Shown: positions 34,743-45,213, numbered from the stretch's first letter. The stretch is DNA of 64,000 nt from Streptomyces cacaoi (GCF_006539165.1 NZ_BJMM01000002.1:620001-684000), one strand, 5' to 3'. The notes: generated by a model not told the origin, from the sequence alone. Made by a program: numbers and translations.

Positions 34743-36231
34743 CGTCGTGCTCCTCTGCTCGGGATCGGTGGCCGCCGGCGGGGCGGAGACAGGGCGGTGT
34801 GCGGCGCGGGGGCGGGACGGTGCACAGGGCGGGGCGGCGGTCGCGGACCGGGCTGCGGGCCTCCAGCCGGCGGCCGAGGTCCAGCACGGTGGCCTCGTCG
34901 TACCAGCGCGCGACGAGCTGCACGCCGATGGGCAGTCCGGTGCCGCTCGCCCCGAACGGGAGCGAGAGTGCGGGCAGGCCGGTGAGGTTGAAGGGAACGG
35001 TGGCGCGCATGATGCCCCGGGCCGGCACCGACGTCCCGTCGACGGTGAGGGCGGCCTGGTCGTGCGGCGGTGCGGGCACGGGGCACACCGGGCACAGCAG
35101 CGCGTCGTAGCGGGCGAAGTGGTCGGCGAACAGGGCGGACAGCTCCTCGGTCCGGCGTCGCGCCCGCTCCAGGGCGTCGGCGGGGACGGCCGCTGCGGCC
35201 AGCGTGCGCCGGGCGACGGGGTGCAGCTCGACATCCCGGCCCGCGAGGTGACGGCGCAGGTACGGGACGATCTCGGCCGGGTAGAGCACGGCGCTCAGTT
35301 CGGTGGCGTCGCACCGCGCCAGCTCGGCCGACCGCACCGGCGCCACGTCGCAGCCCGCGTCGGAGAGCGCCTCGGCCGCGGCCGCCACCGTGGCCCGCAC
35401 CTCGGGATCGACCGGCCCGAACTCCGGGGAAGTGCACCAGCCCACCTTGGGCCGTCCGCCGTCGCGGCGCGCGGGGCCGCCGGCGGACGGTGCCGGGACG
35501 GCGTAGCGGTCGGCACCGTCCGGTCCGGCCAGCAGCTCCGCCGCGGTGGCGACGTCCCGGACGCTGCGCGCCAACGGGCCCACGTGCCAGTAGCGCAGCG
35601 GCACCGCGGGCCAGTGGCCGGTGGCCGGGACGCGGCCCCGGGTGGCCTTGAGCGCGACCACGCCCGAGTCGTGCGCGGGCCCGCGCAGCGAGATCGCGAC
35701 ATCGCTGCCGAGGCCGAGCGGCGAGAGGCCGGCGGCGACGGCGGCGGCCTCCCCGCCGCTGGAACCGCCGGCGGTCCGCGACGGGTCGTACGGGTTCACC
35801 GTCCGGCCGGTGACGAGGTTGTCCGTCTCGGTCCAGTAGGAGAACTCCGGGACGTTGGTCTTGGCCAGCAGGACGCCGCCCGCCGCCTTCCACCGGGCGA
35901 CGCCCGTCGCGTCCGCGGCCGGGACATGCCCGGCGAAGAGCCGGGAGCCGCGCCGGGTCGGTACACCGGCGGTGTCCAGCGAGTCCTTCACGGTGAACGG
36001 CACACCGTGCAGCGGGCCCCACCACTGCCCGCGGGCCGACGCGTCGTCCGCCGCGGCCGCCGTCCGCAGCGCCTCCTCCTCCCGCAGCGTGGTCACCGCG
36101 TTGACGGCGGGGCCGACGGCGGCGATGCGGTCCAGGTGTGCGCGGACGACCTCCGTCGAGGAGACCTGCCCCGCGCGGATCAGCGCGGCCAGTCGTGTGG
36201 CATCGGCGAAGCAGAGCTCTTCCTGGGGCAT
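34507..36231 (-). CDS. Amidase, signature family (C-terminus uncertain)
   Basis: A 574-residue open frame whose first about 457 residues are a complete amidase-signature hydrolase. The Ser-cisSer-Lys triad is present: Lys82 in VPFTVKDS, Ser157/158 in AGGSSGG, Ser181 in [10 protein letters not shown]. Residues after about 457 become charged, repetitive sequence ([13 protein letters not shown]) that runs 236 bases into the NIPSNAP gene in another frame. A normal amidase ends near 34,780-34,860, and another frame has a TGA at 34739-34741 overlapping the NIPSNAP ATG, so a frameshift near the end is likely. GGAGGA lies five bases before the ATG at 36231. An in-frame ATG further upstream inside the inverted repeat is possible. 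Confidence 0.8.
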   Translation of the reverse strand: MPQEELCFADATRLAALIRAGQVSSTEVVRAHLDRIAAVGPAVNAVTTLREEEALRTAAAADDASARGQWWGPLHGVPFTVKDSLDTAGVPTRRGSRLFAGHVPAADATGVARWKAAGGVLLAKTNVPEFSYWTETDNLVTGRTVNPYDPSRTAGGSSGGEAAAVAAGLSPLGLGSDVAISLRGPAHDSGVVALKATRGRVPATGHWPAVPLRYWHVGPLARSVRDVATAAELLAGPDGADRYAVPAPSAGGPARRDGGRPKVGWCTSPEFGPVDPEVRATVAAAAEALSDAGCDVAPVRSAELARCDATELSAVLYPAEIVPYLRRHLAGRDVELHPVARRTLAAAAVPADALERARRRTEELSALFADHFARYDALLCPVCPVPAPPHDQAALTVDGTSVPARGIMRATVPFNLTGLPALSLPFGASGTGLPIGVQLVARWYDEATVLDLGRRLEARSPVRDRRPALCTVPPPRRTPPCLRPAGGHRSRAEEHDDEDDEDASRTDHGRRSRPGTAEHPLRDRHPRLPPARRGAGRGRRPAVGRGPGRTRPPPGLLGDGERLAGTADRAARLP

Positions 36232-36343
36232 CGGGTCCTCCGTCGCTGGGCTCGTCGGAACGACGAGGGGTGGAGGCCGCGGCGGGGGCCCGCGTCGGCC
36301 CCGGCGGTCGCGGCTGTGTCCAGCGTCGGGCACCGGGAAGCGG

Positions 36344-36384
36344 CGAGCCATGGCACGATCGTCAGCTTTCGATAGGATCGTGCC

Positions 36385-36392
<8 letters not shown>
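36344..36392. promoter_or_regulatory. 17-bp perfect inverted repeat over the divergent promoter
   Basis: CGAGCCATGGCACGATC (36344-36360) and GATCGTGCCATGGCTCG (36376-36392) are exact inverted arms with a 15-base spacer. The right arm contains the ATG of the GlxA-type gene (36385) and the left arm gives an equivalent ATG on the minus strand in the amidase frame. TAGGAT at 36374-36379 fits a -10 box, which would make the rightward transcript leaderless. A dimeric regulator bound here would block both directions. Confidence 0.65.
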
Positions 36393-37461
<1,069 letters not shown>

Positions 37462-37522
37462 CGGCCGGATCCCGCGGCCCCCGGAGGCGTTCGGGCTGCT
37501 CACCGTTGGTACGGTCGCGGAG

Positions 37523-37969
37523 ATGACTGCGACATTCGACGAAGCCGTCCGGGCCCGGTTGCAAGCCCCCAACATCTGGTACGTCGGCACCGTGTTCGCC
37601 GACGGGGCGCCCCAGGTCAGCCCGATGTGGGTCGATCTGGAGGGCGAGGACGAGCTGACCTTCAACACCTCCGTGGGCCGGGTGAAGGAGGAGAACCTGC
37701 GCCGCGACCCCCGCGTCTACCTCTCGCACGCGGACGCCGCCGACCCCTTCGACCGGGTCCAGATCAGCGGCGAGGTGGTCCGCTTCATCGAGGGGCAGGA
37801 GGCGCACGACCGGATGGACCGGCTGGCCCGCAAGTACCTGGGCAGCGAGCGCTTCGAGTGGATCATGCCGGGGGAGGAGCGGGTCGCCGTGATCGTGCGC
37901 CCGGTCAAGGTGCGGCACATCGTCGGCGTCGAGCGCTTCCGTCCCGGCGGGCCCGTCCCCGCTTCCTGA
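37523..37969 (+). CDS. PPOX-class F420-dependent enzyme
   Basis: A 148-residue split-barrel protein of the F420H2/FMN-binding PPOX group. The motif block NIWYVGTVFADGAPQVSPMWVD, ELTFNTSVGRVKEENLRRDPRVYLS and the C-terminal AVIVRPVKVRHIVG are typical of Streptomyces F420-dependent reductases. Substrates in the family include quinones, bilins and tetracycline intermediates; this one is unassigned. The ATG at 37523 overlaps no gene; a GGTCGCGGAG site lies just upstream. It follows the GlxA gene by 61 bases and may be co-transcribed. Confidence 0.85.
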   Translation: MTATFDEAVRARLQAPNIWYVGTVFADGAPQVSPMWVDLEGEDELTFNTSVGRVKEENLRRDPRVYLSHADAADPFDRVQISGEVVRFIEGQEAHDRMDRLARKYLGSERFEWIMPGEERVAVIVRPVKVRHIVGVERFRPGGPVPAS

Positions 37970-38030
37970 CGCCACCGCACACACACGCCGCACCGCACCG
38001 CGGTCGGCAGTCGGCACAGCGGAAGCCACT

Positions 38031-38074
38031 GCGTGAAGCTGTGCGAAACGAGCAAGTTCCGTACAGCTTCACGC
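38031..38074. promoter_or_regulatory. 12-bp inverted repeat next to the GH114 promoter
   Basis: GCGTGAAGCTGT (38031-38042) and ACAGCTTCACGC (38063-38074) are perfect inverted arms with a 20-base AT-richer spacer. The right arm ends two bases before a consensus -35 box, which suits an activator or repressor site; it could also terminate the F420-type gene, which ends 62 bases earlier. Confidence 0.5.
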
Positions 38075-38076
38075 TC

Positions 38077-38106
38077 TTGACACCGGGTGTGGACAGTCGG
38101 TTTACT
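38077..38106 (+). promoter_or_regulatory. Promoter of the GH114 gene
   Basis: TTGACA (38077-38082, consensus -35) and TTTACT (38101-38106) are 18 bases apart. The ATG lies about 140 bases downstream, so the leader is long and GC-rich with several short inverted segments and could carry a structured RNA; I cannot assign a riboswitch class. Confidence 0.5.
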
Positions 38107-38248
38107 CCAGGCACGTCGTAGCCGAGCGCTCGACGTCAGAGGTACGCCCAGCCGGTATGCGGCCCAGCCGCGAGCCCGGACTGAGTCGCCAGGGGCCCCA
38201 GGGGCTTCCGAGGCGGGGACGTGCCCTCCATTTCTCTGGAGCTCGACG

Positions 38249-39100
38249 ATGCATGCTGACCGTCGACGTCCGTACAGGGCTCTCGGCGTCGCCATGGCCG
38301 GGGCGGCGCTGCTCCTGACGGCCGTTCAGGCATATTCCTCTCCGGCGTCGGCCGCGCCGGAACACCATCCGCCCCGCGAGCAGGCGCAGGACGTGGAACT
38401 GCCCACGCCGCACGCCGGTTTCGACTACCAGATCGGCGGTGCCTACACCCCGCCCGACGGTGTCGGGGTCGTCAGCCGCGACCACTCGGACGAGCCCGCT
38501 CCGGGCCTGTACAACGTCTGTTACGTCAACGCGTTCCAGGCGCAGCGCGGCGCCGAGGGCGACTGGCCCTCCGATCTGCTGCTCAAGGACGCCTCCGGCG
38601 AGATCGTCTACGACGGCGACTGGAAGGAGGCCCTGCTCGATCTGCGCACCGAGAAGAAGCGCGAGCGGATCGCCGACAAGGTCGGCAAGTGGATCGACTC
38701 CTGCGCCGACAAGGGCTATCAGGCGATCGAACCCGACAACTTCGACAGCTACGAACGCTCGAAGAAGCTGCTGACCGCCACCCAGGCCCAGAAGTACATC
38801 CGGCTGCTGTCGAAGCGCGCCCACGCGGCCGGGCTGGCCGTGGGCCAGAAGAACACCAGCCAGCTGGCGGGCGCCCACGAGAAGAACGGGCTGGACTTCG
38901 CCATCGCCGAGGAGTGCGGCGAGTGGAAGGAGTGCGGCAGCTACACCAAGGCGTTCGGCGATCACGTCCTCGTGATCGAGTACACCGACGCCGGTATGGC
39001 CACCGCCTGTTCCCGCTGGGGTGACCAGCTCAGCGTCGTCCGCCGCGACCGGGACGTCTCCGTCCCCGGCGAGGACGGCTACGTGCGCGAAACCTGCTGA
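38249..39100 (+). CDS. Secreted endo-alpha-1,4-polygalactosaminidase, GH114
   Basis: A 283-residue exported TIM-barrel glycosidase. A signal peptide (basic DRRRPYRA, core VAMAGAALLLTAV) is probably cleaved after PASA (about residue 35). GH114 landmarks are FDYQIGGAYTPP, LYNVCYVNAFQAQ, GYQAIEPDNFDSYE with acidic catalytic candidates, and AIAEECGEW. The family degrades alpha-1,4-linked galactosamine polymers such as fungal galactosaminogalactan. A four-gene sugar uptake operon starts 332 bases downstream in the same direction, separated by a hairpin, so a link is plausible. Confidence 0.85.
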   Translation: MHADRRRPYRALGVAMAGAALLLTAVQAYSSPASAAPEHHPPREQAQDVELPTPHAGFDYQIGGAYTPPDGVGVVSRDHSDEPAPGLYNVCYVNAFQAQRGAEGDWPSDLLLKDASGEIVYDGDWKEALLDLRTEKKRERIADKVGKWIDSCADKGYQAIEPDNFDSYERSKKLLTATQAQKYIRLLSKRAHAAGLAVGQKNTSQLAGAHEKNGLDFAIAEECGEWKECGSYTKAFGDHVLVIEYTDAGMATACSRWGDQLSVVRRDRDVSVPGEDGYVRETC

Positions 39101-39123
39101 CACCACGTCAGCCGCCGGGGCGC

Positions 39124-39142
39124 CGGGCCCGCTTCGGGCCCG
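39124..39142 (+). terminator. Short hairpin after GH114, followed by a poly-C run
   Basis: CGGGCCCG and CGGGCCCG flank a 3-base loop (39124-39142), 24 bases after the stop codon. A run of ten C lies at 39157-39166. The 332-base gap to the next gene holds nothing else recognisable besides GC-rich short repeats of CCCGTCCTGCCCGGC type at about 39208-39245. Confidence 0.45.
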
Positions 39143-39432
39143 CCCCCGGCCACCCTCCCCCCCCCCGATCACCTCCCTCGCACGGGCAGGCGTCCCGCCC
39201 TGCCCGGGGCCCGTCCTGCCCGGCGGAACCCGTCCTGCCCGGCGCCCCGGCCCCCGTCGGCCTCCCGCCGACACCCCGCCCGCGGCCCGGCGCGCCCCGC
39301 CCCGCTGACGCTGCCGCGTCCGCGCCGCGCCAAGTGGGGCCCCACGCGGGCCCGTTCACCACGACACACCCCTCCCGCGCTCCTCCCGGTCCGCGTGATC
39401 CCGCGCCGGACCCCCTCCTCGGAGGTGTACAG

Positions 39433-40770
39433 ATGGCCGTTCCCCCCAGCGTCCCCCTCCCGCAGCCCACACGCCGCCGGCTCCTGCGCGGCGGTGGCGC
39501 ACTCGCCCTGGGCGCGCTGCCCGCGCTGACCGCGTCCGGCTGCGGCACCGACACAGCCGACGACGGGGTCGGCGCCGACGGACGCGTCACCATCGAACTG
39601 TGGCACGGCCAGGCCGACACCGCGCGGGCCGCGCTGCGCCGCCTGGTGGCCGAGTTCCACCGCACCCACCCGCACATCCGGGTCGACATGGGCGGCGGCG
39701 TCCTCGCCGACGCGATGCTCCAGAAGATCACCGCGGCGCTGGCCTCCGGCTCCTACCCCGACATCGCCTACGTCTTCGGCTCCGACCTGGCCAACGTCGC
39801 CCGCAGTCCCCAGGTCGTCGACCTGACCGGCACCCTCGGCTCCGCCGGCACCCCGTGGAAGAACTACTGGGCGCCCGCGCGCGAGGCCGTCACCCTCAAC
39901 GGCCGGGTGCGCGCCGCGCCCGCCGTGCTCGACGCCCTCGCCGTCGTCTGCAACAAGAAGGTCTTCGCCCGGGCCGGACTCCCGCTGCCCCGGCCCGGCT
40001 GGCGGTGGCACGACTTCCTCGCCCTGGCGAAGAAGCTCACCGACAGACAGGCCGGACGCTTCGGCACCGGCTGGCCCGGCGCCGGCGACGAGGACACCGT
40101 CTGGCGCCTGTGGCCCATGATCTGGGACCTCGGCGGGGACGTCATCGGCGACGACGGCCGCAGCGTCGGCTTCGACCGCCAGGGGGAGCGGGCGCTCCAG
40201 GTCGTCGAAGCCCTCGCCCGCGACCGCAGCGTCTACATCGATCCCAAGTCCGGCAGCGAGCAGATGTACCAGGTGTTCCTCTCCGGCCGGATCGCCATGG
40301 TCGTCACCGGGCCGTGGCAGCTTCCCGACATCCGCCAGGCCGATGTCGACTACCACGTGGCGCCCCTGCCCAGCTTCTCCGGCCGCCCCCTCACCATCTC
40401 GGGGCCCGACACCTGGACGGTCTTCGACAACGGCCCTGCCCGGGTCCGCGCCGCCCGCACCTTCGTCAACTGGCTCGCGCGGCCCGCACAGGACGTCCGC
40501 TGGGGCGTGGAGGCAGGCAGCCTCCCACTGAGCCGGAAGGCCGAGGCGCTGCCCCGCTGGCAGCGGGAGACCCGGCACACCGAGGGGTTGGCCACCTTCA
40601 CCGAAGCGCTGGCATCCGCCCGGGTCCGGCCCGCGCACCCCGCCTACCCGGAGATCTCCCAGGCCCTCGCACAGGCCATCACCTCGGTGCTCCTGGGCCG
40701 CAGCAGCCCCCGCTCCGCGTTGCGCGCATGCGTGGAGGAGGCCAACGCCGCCCTCCTGATCCCTCGTTGA
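39433..40770 (+). CDS. Sugar ABC transporter substrate-binding lipoprotein
   Basis: A 445-residue extracellular solute-binding protein (family 1). A Tat-type lipoprotein signal is visible: RRRLLRGGGALALGALPAL then the acylated Cys37 in TASGC. The mature part contains TIELWHGQADTARAALRRLV and PAHPAYPEISQALAQAITSVLLG, typical of Streptomyces sugar binders. GGAGGTG precedes the ATG at 39433. It captures a sugar or oligosaccharide and hands it to the two permeases directly downstream. No ATPase gene is in the operon; a shared MsiK-type ATPase is expected. Confidence 0.92.
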   Translation: MAVPPSVPLPQPTRRRLLRGGGALALGALPALTASGCGTDTADDGVGADGRVTIELWHGQADTARAALRRLVAEFHRTHPHIRVDMGGGVLADAMLQKITAALASGSYPDIAYVFGSDLANVARSPQVVDLTGTLGSAGTPWKNYWAPAREAVTLNGRVRAAPAVLDALAVVCNKKVFARAGLPLPRPGWRWHDFLALAKKLTDRQAGRFGTGWPGAGDEDTVWRLWPMIWDLGGDVIGDDGRSVGFDRQGERALQVVEALARDRSVYIDPKSGSEQMYQVFLSGRIAMVVTGPWQLPDIRQADVDYHVAPLPSFSGRPLTISGPDTWTVFDNGPARVRAARTFVNWLARPAQDVRWGVEAGSLPLSRKAEALPRWQRETRHTEGLATFTEALASARVRPAHPAYPEISQALAQAITSVLLGRSSPRSALRACVEEANAALLIPR

Positions 40771-40779
40771 GGAGCTTCG

Positions 40780-41862
40780 ATGCCACACCACCCCGCGCCC
40801 CTCACGGTGGCGGGCCCGCCCGCCGGCCGCCCACCGGACGGCGACCGCCGCGCCGCCCCGCCCAAGTCTCCGTCCCGCGGCCCGCGTGCGCGCCGCCGCC
40901 GGGAGACGGCCACCGCATGGGGCTTCGTCGCCCCGGCCGTCGTCGTCATCCTCGGGCTGAGCGTCCTGCCGGTCATCTGGTCGCTGCTGCTGTCCTTCCA
41001 GGCCAACGACCTGGTCACGCCGAGCCGTTGGGTGGGCCTGGACAACTACCGCGCGCTCGCCGCCGACCCGCACTTCGCACAGGCCGTCCGCAACACGCTG
41101 CTGTACACGGTGTTGTACGTACCGCTCAGCCTCGTCGGCGGGCTGGGCCTCGCCCTCGCCCTCAACCGGCGGATCCGGCTCGTCGGCCTCTACCGGACGT
41201 TGATCTTCGTCCCGTTCGTCGTGTCCGCGACCGCGCAGGGCGTGCTGTTCTCCTTCATCCTCGACCCCGAGTTCGGGGCCGCCAACTCGCTGCTGACGCG
41301 GCTGGGCCTCACGCCGCAAGGCTTCCTCACCGACCCGGCGCAGGCGCTGCCCGTGCTCGTCGCCGTCACCCTGTGGAGCGGCGTCGGCTTCTGCGTCGTC
41401 GTCTACCTGGCGGCGCTCCAGGACGTGCCCCAGTCACTGATCGAGGCGGCCCGGCTGGACGGCGCCGGCCGCCGCCACATCCTGCGGCACGTCACCCTGC
41501 CCGCCCTCACCCCCGTCACCGTCTTCCTCGTCCTGTGGCAGATCATCGAGTCCCTCCAGGTCTTCGACCTGGTCTATGTCACCACCAAGGGCGGACCGCT
41601 GGGCTCCACCACCGTGATCGTCTACTTCATCTGGGAGCAGGCGTTCAAGAGCTTCACCGCCGGATACGGGGCGGCGGCCGCCTACGTCCTCGCCCTGGCG
41701 CTGGGCGTGACCGGGCTGGCCATGCGCCTCGTACGCGGCCGCGCCGGCCGGAAGCCCGGCTCCACCCGCCGGTCCCGGACGGCACGGCGCACCGGCGCCC
41801 CGCCGCCGCACACCCCCGGCCGTCCCGCGACGGCCGCCGGCACCGAGGGGGCCGCACGATGA
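40780..41862 (+). CDS. Sugar ABC transporter permease 1 (MalF-like)
   Basis: A 360-residue inner-membrane permease with six membrane segments between about residues 45 and 320. The cytoplasmic EAA loop reads EAARLDGAGRRHILRHVTLPAL and contacts the ATPase. Basic, Pro-rich tails flank the core at both ends. It starts nine bases after the binding-protein stop and overlaps the second permease by ATGA. Confidence 0.92.
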   Translation: MPHHPAPLTVAGPPAGRPPDGDRRAAPPKSPSRGPRARRRRETATAWGFVAPAVVVILGLSVLPVIWSLLLSFQANDLVTPSRWVGLDNYRALAADPHFAQAVRNTLLYTVLYVPLSLVGGLGLALALNRRIRLVGLYRTLIFVPFVVSATAQGVLFSFILDPEFGAANSLLTRLGLTPQGFLTDPAQALPVLVAVTLWSGVGFCVVVYLAALQDVPQSLIEAARLDGAGRRHILRHVTLPALTPVTVFLVLWQIIESLQVFDLVYVTTKGGPLGSTTVIVYFIWEQAFKSFTAGYGAAAAYVLALALGVTGLAMRLVRGRAGRKPGSTRRSRTARRTGAPPPHTPGRPATAAGTEGAAR

Positions 41863-42764
41863 CCCTCACCCGCCCCGGACCGCGCACCGCCTCGCCCACC
41901 ACGTCACCGGCACCGGCCACGGCTCCGGCTCCCGACGGGAAACGCCGCGGATTCCTGCCCTTCAGCGGATGGCATCTGCTGCTGGCGCCCCTCGCCCTGC
42001 TGTTCGCGATACCGCTGGTGTGGCTGCTGCTCAGCTCCGTGATGAGCGACGCCGAGATCAACCGCTTCCCGCCGGCGCTGTGGCCCTCCGGCATCGACCT
42101 GGGCGGCTACCGCTACGTCCTGGGCAACGCCCTGTTCCCGCGCTGGTTCACCAACTCGCTCATCGTCTCGGCCGTCGCCGTGACCACCAACCTGCTGTTC
42201 GGCGCGCTCGGCGGCTACGCGTTCGCGCGGATGCGGTTCGCCGGCTCCAAGGCACTGCTGGTGCTGATGCTGGCCACCATGGCCGTGCCCTTCCAGCTCA
42301 CGATGATCCCCACCTTCATGGTGATGAAGCGGCTCGGGCTCATCGACACCCTCGGCGCGCTCGTCCTGCCCTCCCTCGTCACCCCGTTCGCCGTCTTCCT
42401 GCTGCGGCAGTTCTTCCTCTCCCTGCCGCGCGAACTCGAAGAGGCCGCCTGGCTGGACGGCTGCTCCCGGATGCGGGTCCTGTTCACCATCGTCCTGCCG
42501 CTGTCCCGGCCCGCGCTCAGCACCGTCGCCGTCCTGACGTTCCTCACCACGTGGAACGACCTCACCTGGCCGCTGATCGCGATCAACCACGACACCCACT
42601 ACACCCTGCAACTCGGGCTCACCACCTTCCAGGGCCAGCACCACACCCGGTGGTCCGCGGTCATGGCAGGCAACGTCCTCACCGTGCTGCCCGTCCTGCT
42701 GGCCTTCCTCGGCGCACAGAAGTCGTTCATCCGCTCCCTCACCTCCACCGGCCTCAAGGGCTGA
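41859..42764 (+). CDS. Sugar ABC transporter permease 2 (MalG-like)
   Basis: A 301-residue permease with six membrane segments; the EAA loop is EAAWLDGCSRMRVLFTIVLPL. The ATG at 41859 overlaps the TGA of the first permease. Together they form the membrane channel of a carbohydrate uptake (CUT1) importer. Confidence 0.92.
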   Translation: MTLTRPGPRTASPTTSPAPATAPAPDGKRRGFLPFSGWHLLLAPLALLFAIPLVWLLLSSVMSDAEINRFPPALWPSGIDLGGYRYVLGNALFPRWFTNSLIVSAVAVTTNLLFGALGGYAFARMRFAGSKALLVLMLATMAVPFQLTMIPTFMVMKRLGLIDTLGALVLPSLVTPFAVFLLRQFFLSLPRELEEAAWLDGCSRMRVLFTIVLPLSRPALSTVAVLTFLTTWNDLTWPLIAINHDTHYTLQLGLTTFQGQHHTRWSAVMAGNVLTVLPVLLAFLGAQKSFIRSLTSTGLKG

Positions 42765-42817
42765 CCGGCCCCGCCGCCCCGCCCCGGCCACCGCACACCT
42801 CCTGACCGGAAGGACCC

Positions 42818-43891
42818 ATGCCGCACAGCTTCGACCTGCTCGTCCTCGGCGACGCCAATCCCGACGTCGTCGTCGGGCCCCTGGACGACCCGCTCGCCTT
42901 CGGGCAGCGTGAACAACTCGTATCCAACGGCACGCTGACGCTCGGCGGCTCCGCCGCGATCATGGCCTGCGGGGCCGCCCGGCTCGGCCTGCGGGTGGCC
43001 CTTGCCGGCCGCGTCGGCGACGACGAGGCGGGGCACTTCGTCCGCGACGCCCTCACCGCCCGCGGCGTCGACACCGCGGCGCTACGGATGGACCCCACGC
43101 TGCCCACACCGCTGACCGTGGTCGTCACCCGCGGCGGACGGGACGGCGACCGGGCCGTTCTCACCAGCCCGGGCACCCTCGCCGCCACCAGCGGCCAGGA
43201 CATCCCCCGCGGAATGCTGACCTCCGTACGGCACGTGCACGCCGCCTCCTACTTCCTCATGCCCCGCCTCGCCGCCGCGCTGCCCGAACTGCTGCTCACC
43301 GCCCGCTGCCACGGCGCCACCACCTCGCTGGACACCAACGACGACCCCGCGGGCCGCTGGGACCCCGACGGGCTGCCCGCCGTGTACGCCGCCACCGACT
43401 TCCTGCTGCCCAACGCCGCCGAGGCCATGGCCCTGGCCGGCCCGGACGGCGACGAACCCGGCCGCGCCGCGGCGCTGTTGGCGGCGCGCGGCCCCGTCAC
43501 CGTCGTCAAGAACGGCGCGGACGGAGCCCTCGCGCACGACGGGCGTGCCCTGCTGCACACCCGTGGACCCGTCGTCGTCCCCCGGGACACCGTCGGCGCG
43601 GGCGACAGCTTCGACGCCGGGTTCGTCGCCGCCACCCTCGCCGGTCTGCCGCTGCCCGAAGCCCTCCGGCTGGCCGCCGTCTGCGGCGCGCTCTCCACCC
43701 GCGCACCCGGCGGCACCCCCGCCCAGCCCACCTGGGAAGAGGCCCGCGCCCACGCGGCACCGCTCCGGCCCGCAACCCCCGTCGCCCCCGCCACCACCGC
43801 ACCGCCCGGTGCCCCCGAACCACCACCCACCACCGCCGGATCCCCCGCCCCCGCCGAGAACCGCACCGCACCCGACCGGAAGAACGCGTGA
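42818..43891 (+). CDS. PfkB family carbohydrate kinase
   Basis: A 357-residue ribokinase-type sugar kinase. It carries the N-terminal GGSAAIMACGAARLGLRVALAGRVGDDEAG block and the C-terminal signature DTVGAGDSFDAGF with the catalytic Asp; LPNAAEAMALAG supports the family. A Pro/Ala-rich tail of about 50 residues extends beyond the usual end. AAGGAC precedes the ATG. In this operon it probably phosphorylates the sugar released inside the cell. Its TGA overlaps the ATG of the GH4 gene (TGATG). Confidence 0.9.
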   Translation: MPHSFDLLVLGDANPDVVVGPLDDPLAFGQREQLVSNGTLTLGGSAAIMACGAARLGLRVALAGRVGDDEAGHFVRDALTARGVDTAALRMDPTLPTPLTVVVTRGGRDGDRAVLTSPGTLAATSGQDIPRGMLTSVRHVHAASYFLMPRLAAALPELLLTARCHGATTSLDTNDDPAGRWDPDGLPAVYAATDFLLPNAAEAMALAGPDGDEPGRAAALLAARGPVTVVKNGADGALAHDGRALLHTRGPVVVPRDTVGAGDSFDAGFVAATLAGLPLPEALRLAAVCGALSTRAPGGTPAQPTWEEARAHAAPLRPATPVAPATTAPPGAPEPPPTTAGSPAPAENRTAPDRKNA

Positions 43892-45213
43892 TGACCACCA
43901 CCAGCACCGCCCCCAAGATCACCTTCATCGGCGCGGGCAGCGTCGTCTTCACCCAGGGCCTGCTCGCCGACCTCTTCGCCTTCCCCGAACTGCGCAACGC
44001 CCGGATCGCCCTGCACGACATCGACCCCGAACGCCTGGACACCGCGGAAGCGGCCGCCCGGCACATCGCCCGCACCCTCGACGCCGCACCCCACATCACC
44101 GCGCACGCGGACCGCCGTGCCGCCCTGACCGGCGCCGACTTCGTCATCAACATCGTCCAGGTCGGTATGCGCGAAGCCACCCGCACCGACTTCGACGTCC
44201 CCGCCCGCTTCGGCGTACGGCAGACCATCGGCGACACCCTCGGCGTCGGCGGCATCTTCCGCGCCCTGCGCACCTTCCCGCTCCTGCGCGGCCTGGGCGA
44301 GGACATCGCCGCCGTCTGCCCCGAGGCATGGCTGCTCAACTACACCAACCCGATGGCCATGAACGTCCAGTACCTCGCCCAGGCCACCGGGCTGAAGCGG
44401 GTGGTGGGCCTGTGCCACTCGGTGTTCTGGACGGTGCACGGCCTGGCCGAACTCGTCGGCGTGCCCTACGAGGAGGTCACCTACCGGGCCGCCGGCGTCA
44501 ACCACCAGGCGTGGCTGCTGGAGTTCGCCCACGACGGCTCCGACCTCTACCCCAGGCTCGACGCGCTGATCGAGCAGGACCCCCAACTGCGCCGCCGCAC
44601 CCGCGTGGACCTCTACCGCAGGCTGGGCTACTACCCGACCGAGACCAGTGAGCACTCGGCCGAGTACGTTCCCTGGTACCTCCACCACGACAGCGAGATC
44701 AGCCGGCTGCGGCTGCCCGTCGGCGCCTATCTGGACATCGTCGACGAGAACGTGGCCGCCTACGAGCAGACCCGCGACGCGCTGGCCGAGGGCCGTCCGG
44801 TGCCCGTCGAGGGCACGATGGAGTACGCGCCGCAGATCATCCACAGCATCGTCACCGGCACGCCCCGTACCGTCTACGGCAACGTGCCCAACCACGGCCT
44901 GATCGGCAACCTGCCGGCCGACGGCACGGTCGAGGTGCCCTGCCTCGTCGACGCCACCGGCGTCCAGCCCACCAGGACCGGCCCGCTGCCCGCCCAGTTG
45001 GCGGCGCTCAACCGCACCTATCTGAGCACCGCCGACCTGGTCGTCGGCGCGGCCCTGGAGGACGAGCCCGCCCGCATCCGGCAGGCGGCCATGACCGATC
45101 CGGCCACCGCGGCGACGCTGCCGGTCGAACGGATCTGGGAACTGTGCGACGCCATGGTCGAGGCACACGGCGACCGCCTCCAGCCGGGGCTGCGGGCCAA
45201 GCTGGGCAGCTGA
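43891..45213 (+). CDS. GH4 family glycosidase (alpha-galactosidase-like)
   Basis: A 440-residue NAD- and Mn-dependent GH4 enzyme. The Rossmann start KITFIGAGSVVFTQGLLADLF, the NYTNPMAMN block, and the metal ligands Cys175 in GLCHSV and His205 in GVNHQAW are present. Presence of the CHS motif is typical of alpha-galactosidases/alpha-glucosidases/glucuronidases rather than 6-phospho enzymes. It hydrolyses by an oxidation-elimination mechanism inside the cell on sugars brought by the ABC importer. Likely last gene of the operon. Confidence 0.9.
   Translation: MTTTSTAPKITFIGAGSVVFTQGLLADLFAFPELRNARIALHDIDPERLDTAEAAARHIARTLDAAPHITAHADRRAALTGADFVINIVQVGMREATRTDFDVPARFGVRQTIGDTLGVGGIFRALRTFPLLRGLGEDIAAVCPEAWLLNYTNPMAMNVQYLAQATGLKRVVGLCHSVFWTVHGLAELVGVPYEEVTYRAAGVNHQAWLLEFAHDGSDLYPRLDALIEQDPQLRRRTRVDLYRRLGYYPTETSEHSAEYVPWYLHHDSEISRLRLPVGAYLDIVDENVAAYEQTRDALAEGRPVPVEGTMEYAPQIIHSIVTGTPRTVYGNVPNHGLIGNLPADGTVEVPCLVDATGVQPTRTGPLPAQLAALNRTYLSTADLVVGAALEDEPARIRQAAMTDPATAATLPVERIWELCDAMVEAHGDRLQPGLRAKLGS

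Noticed and set aside
38107..38248. Possible riboswitch (for example c-di-AMP type) in the GH114 leader
   Set aside because: Some GC-rich paired segments are present, but I could not match any class consensus by eye; left as an unassigned leader.
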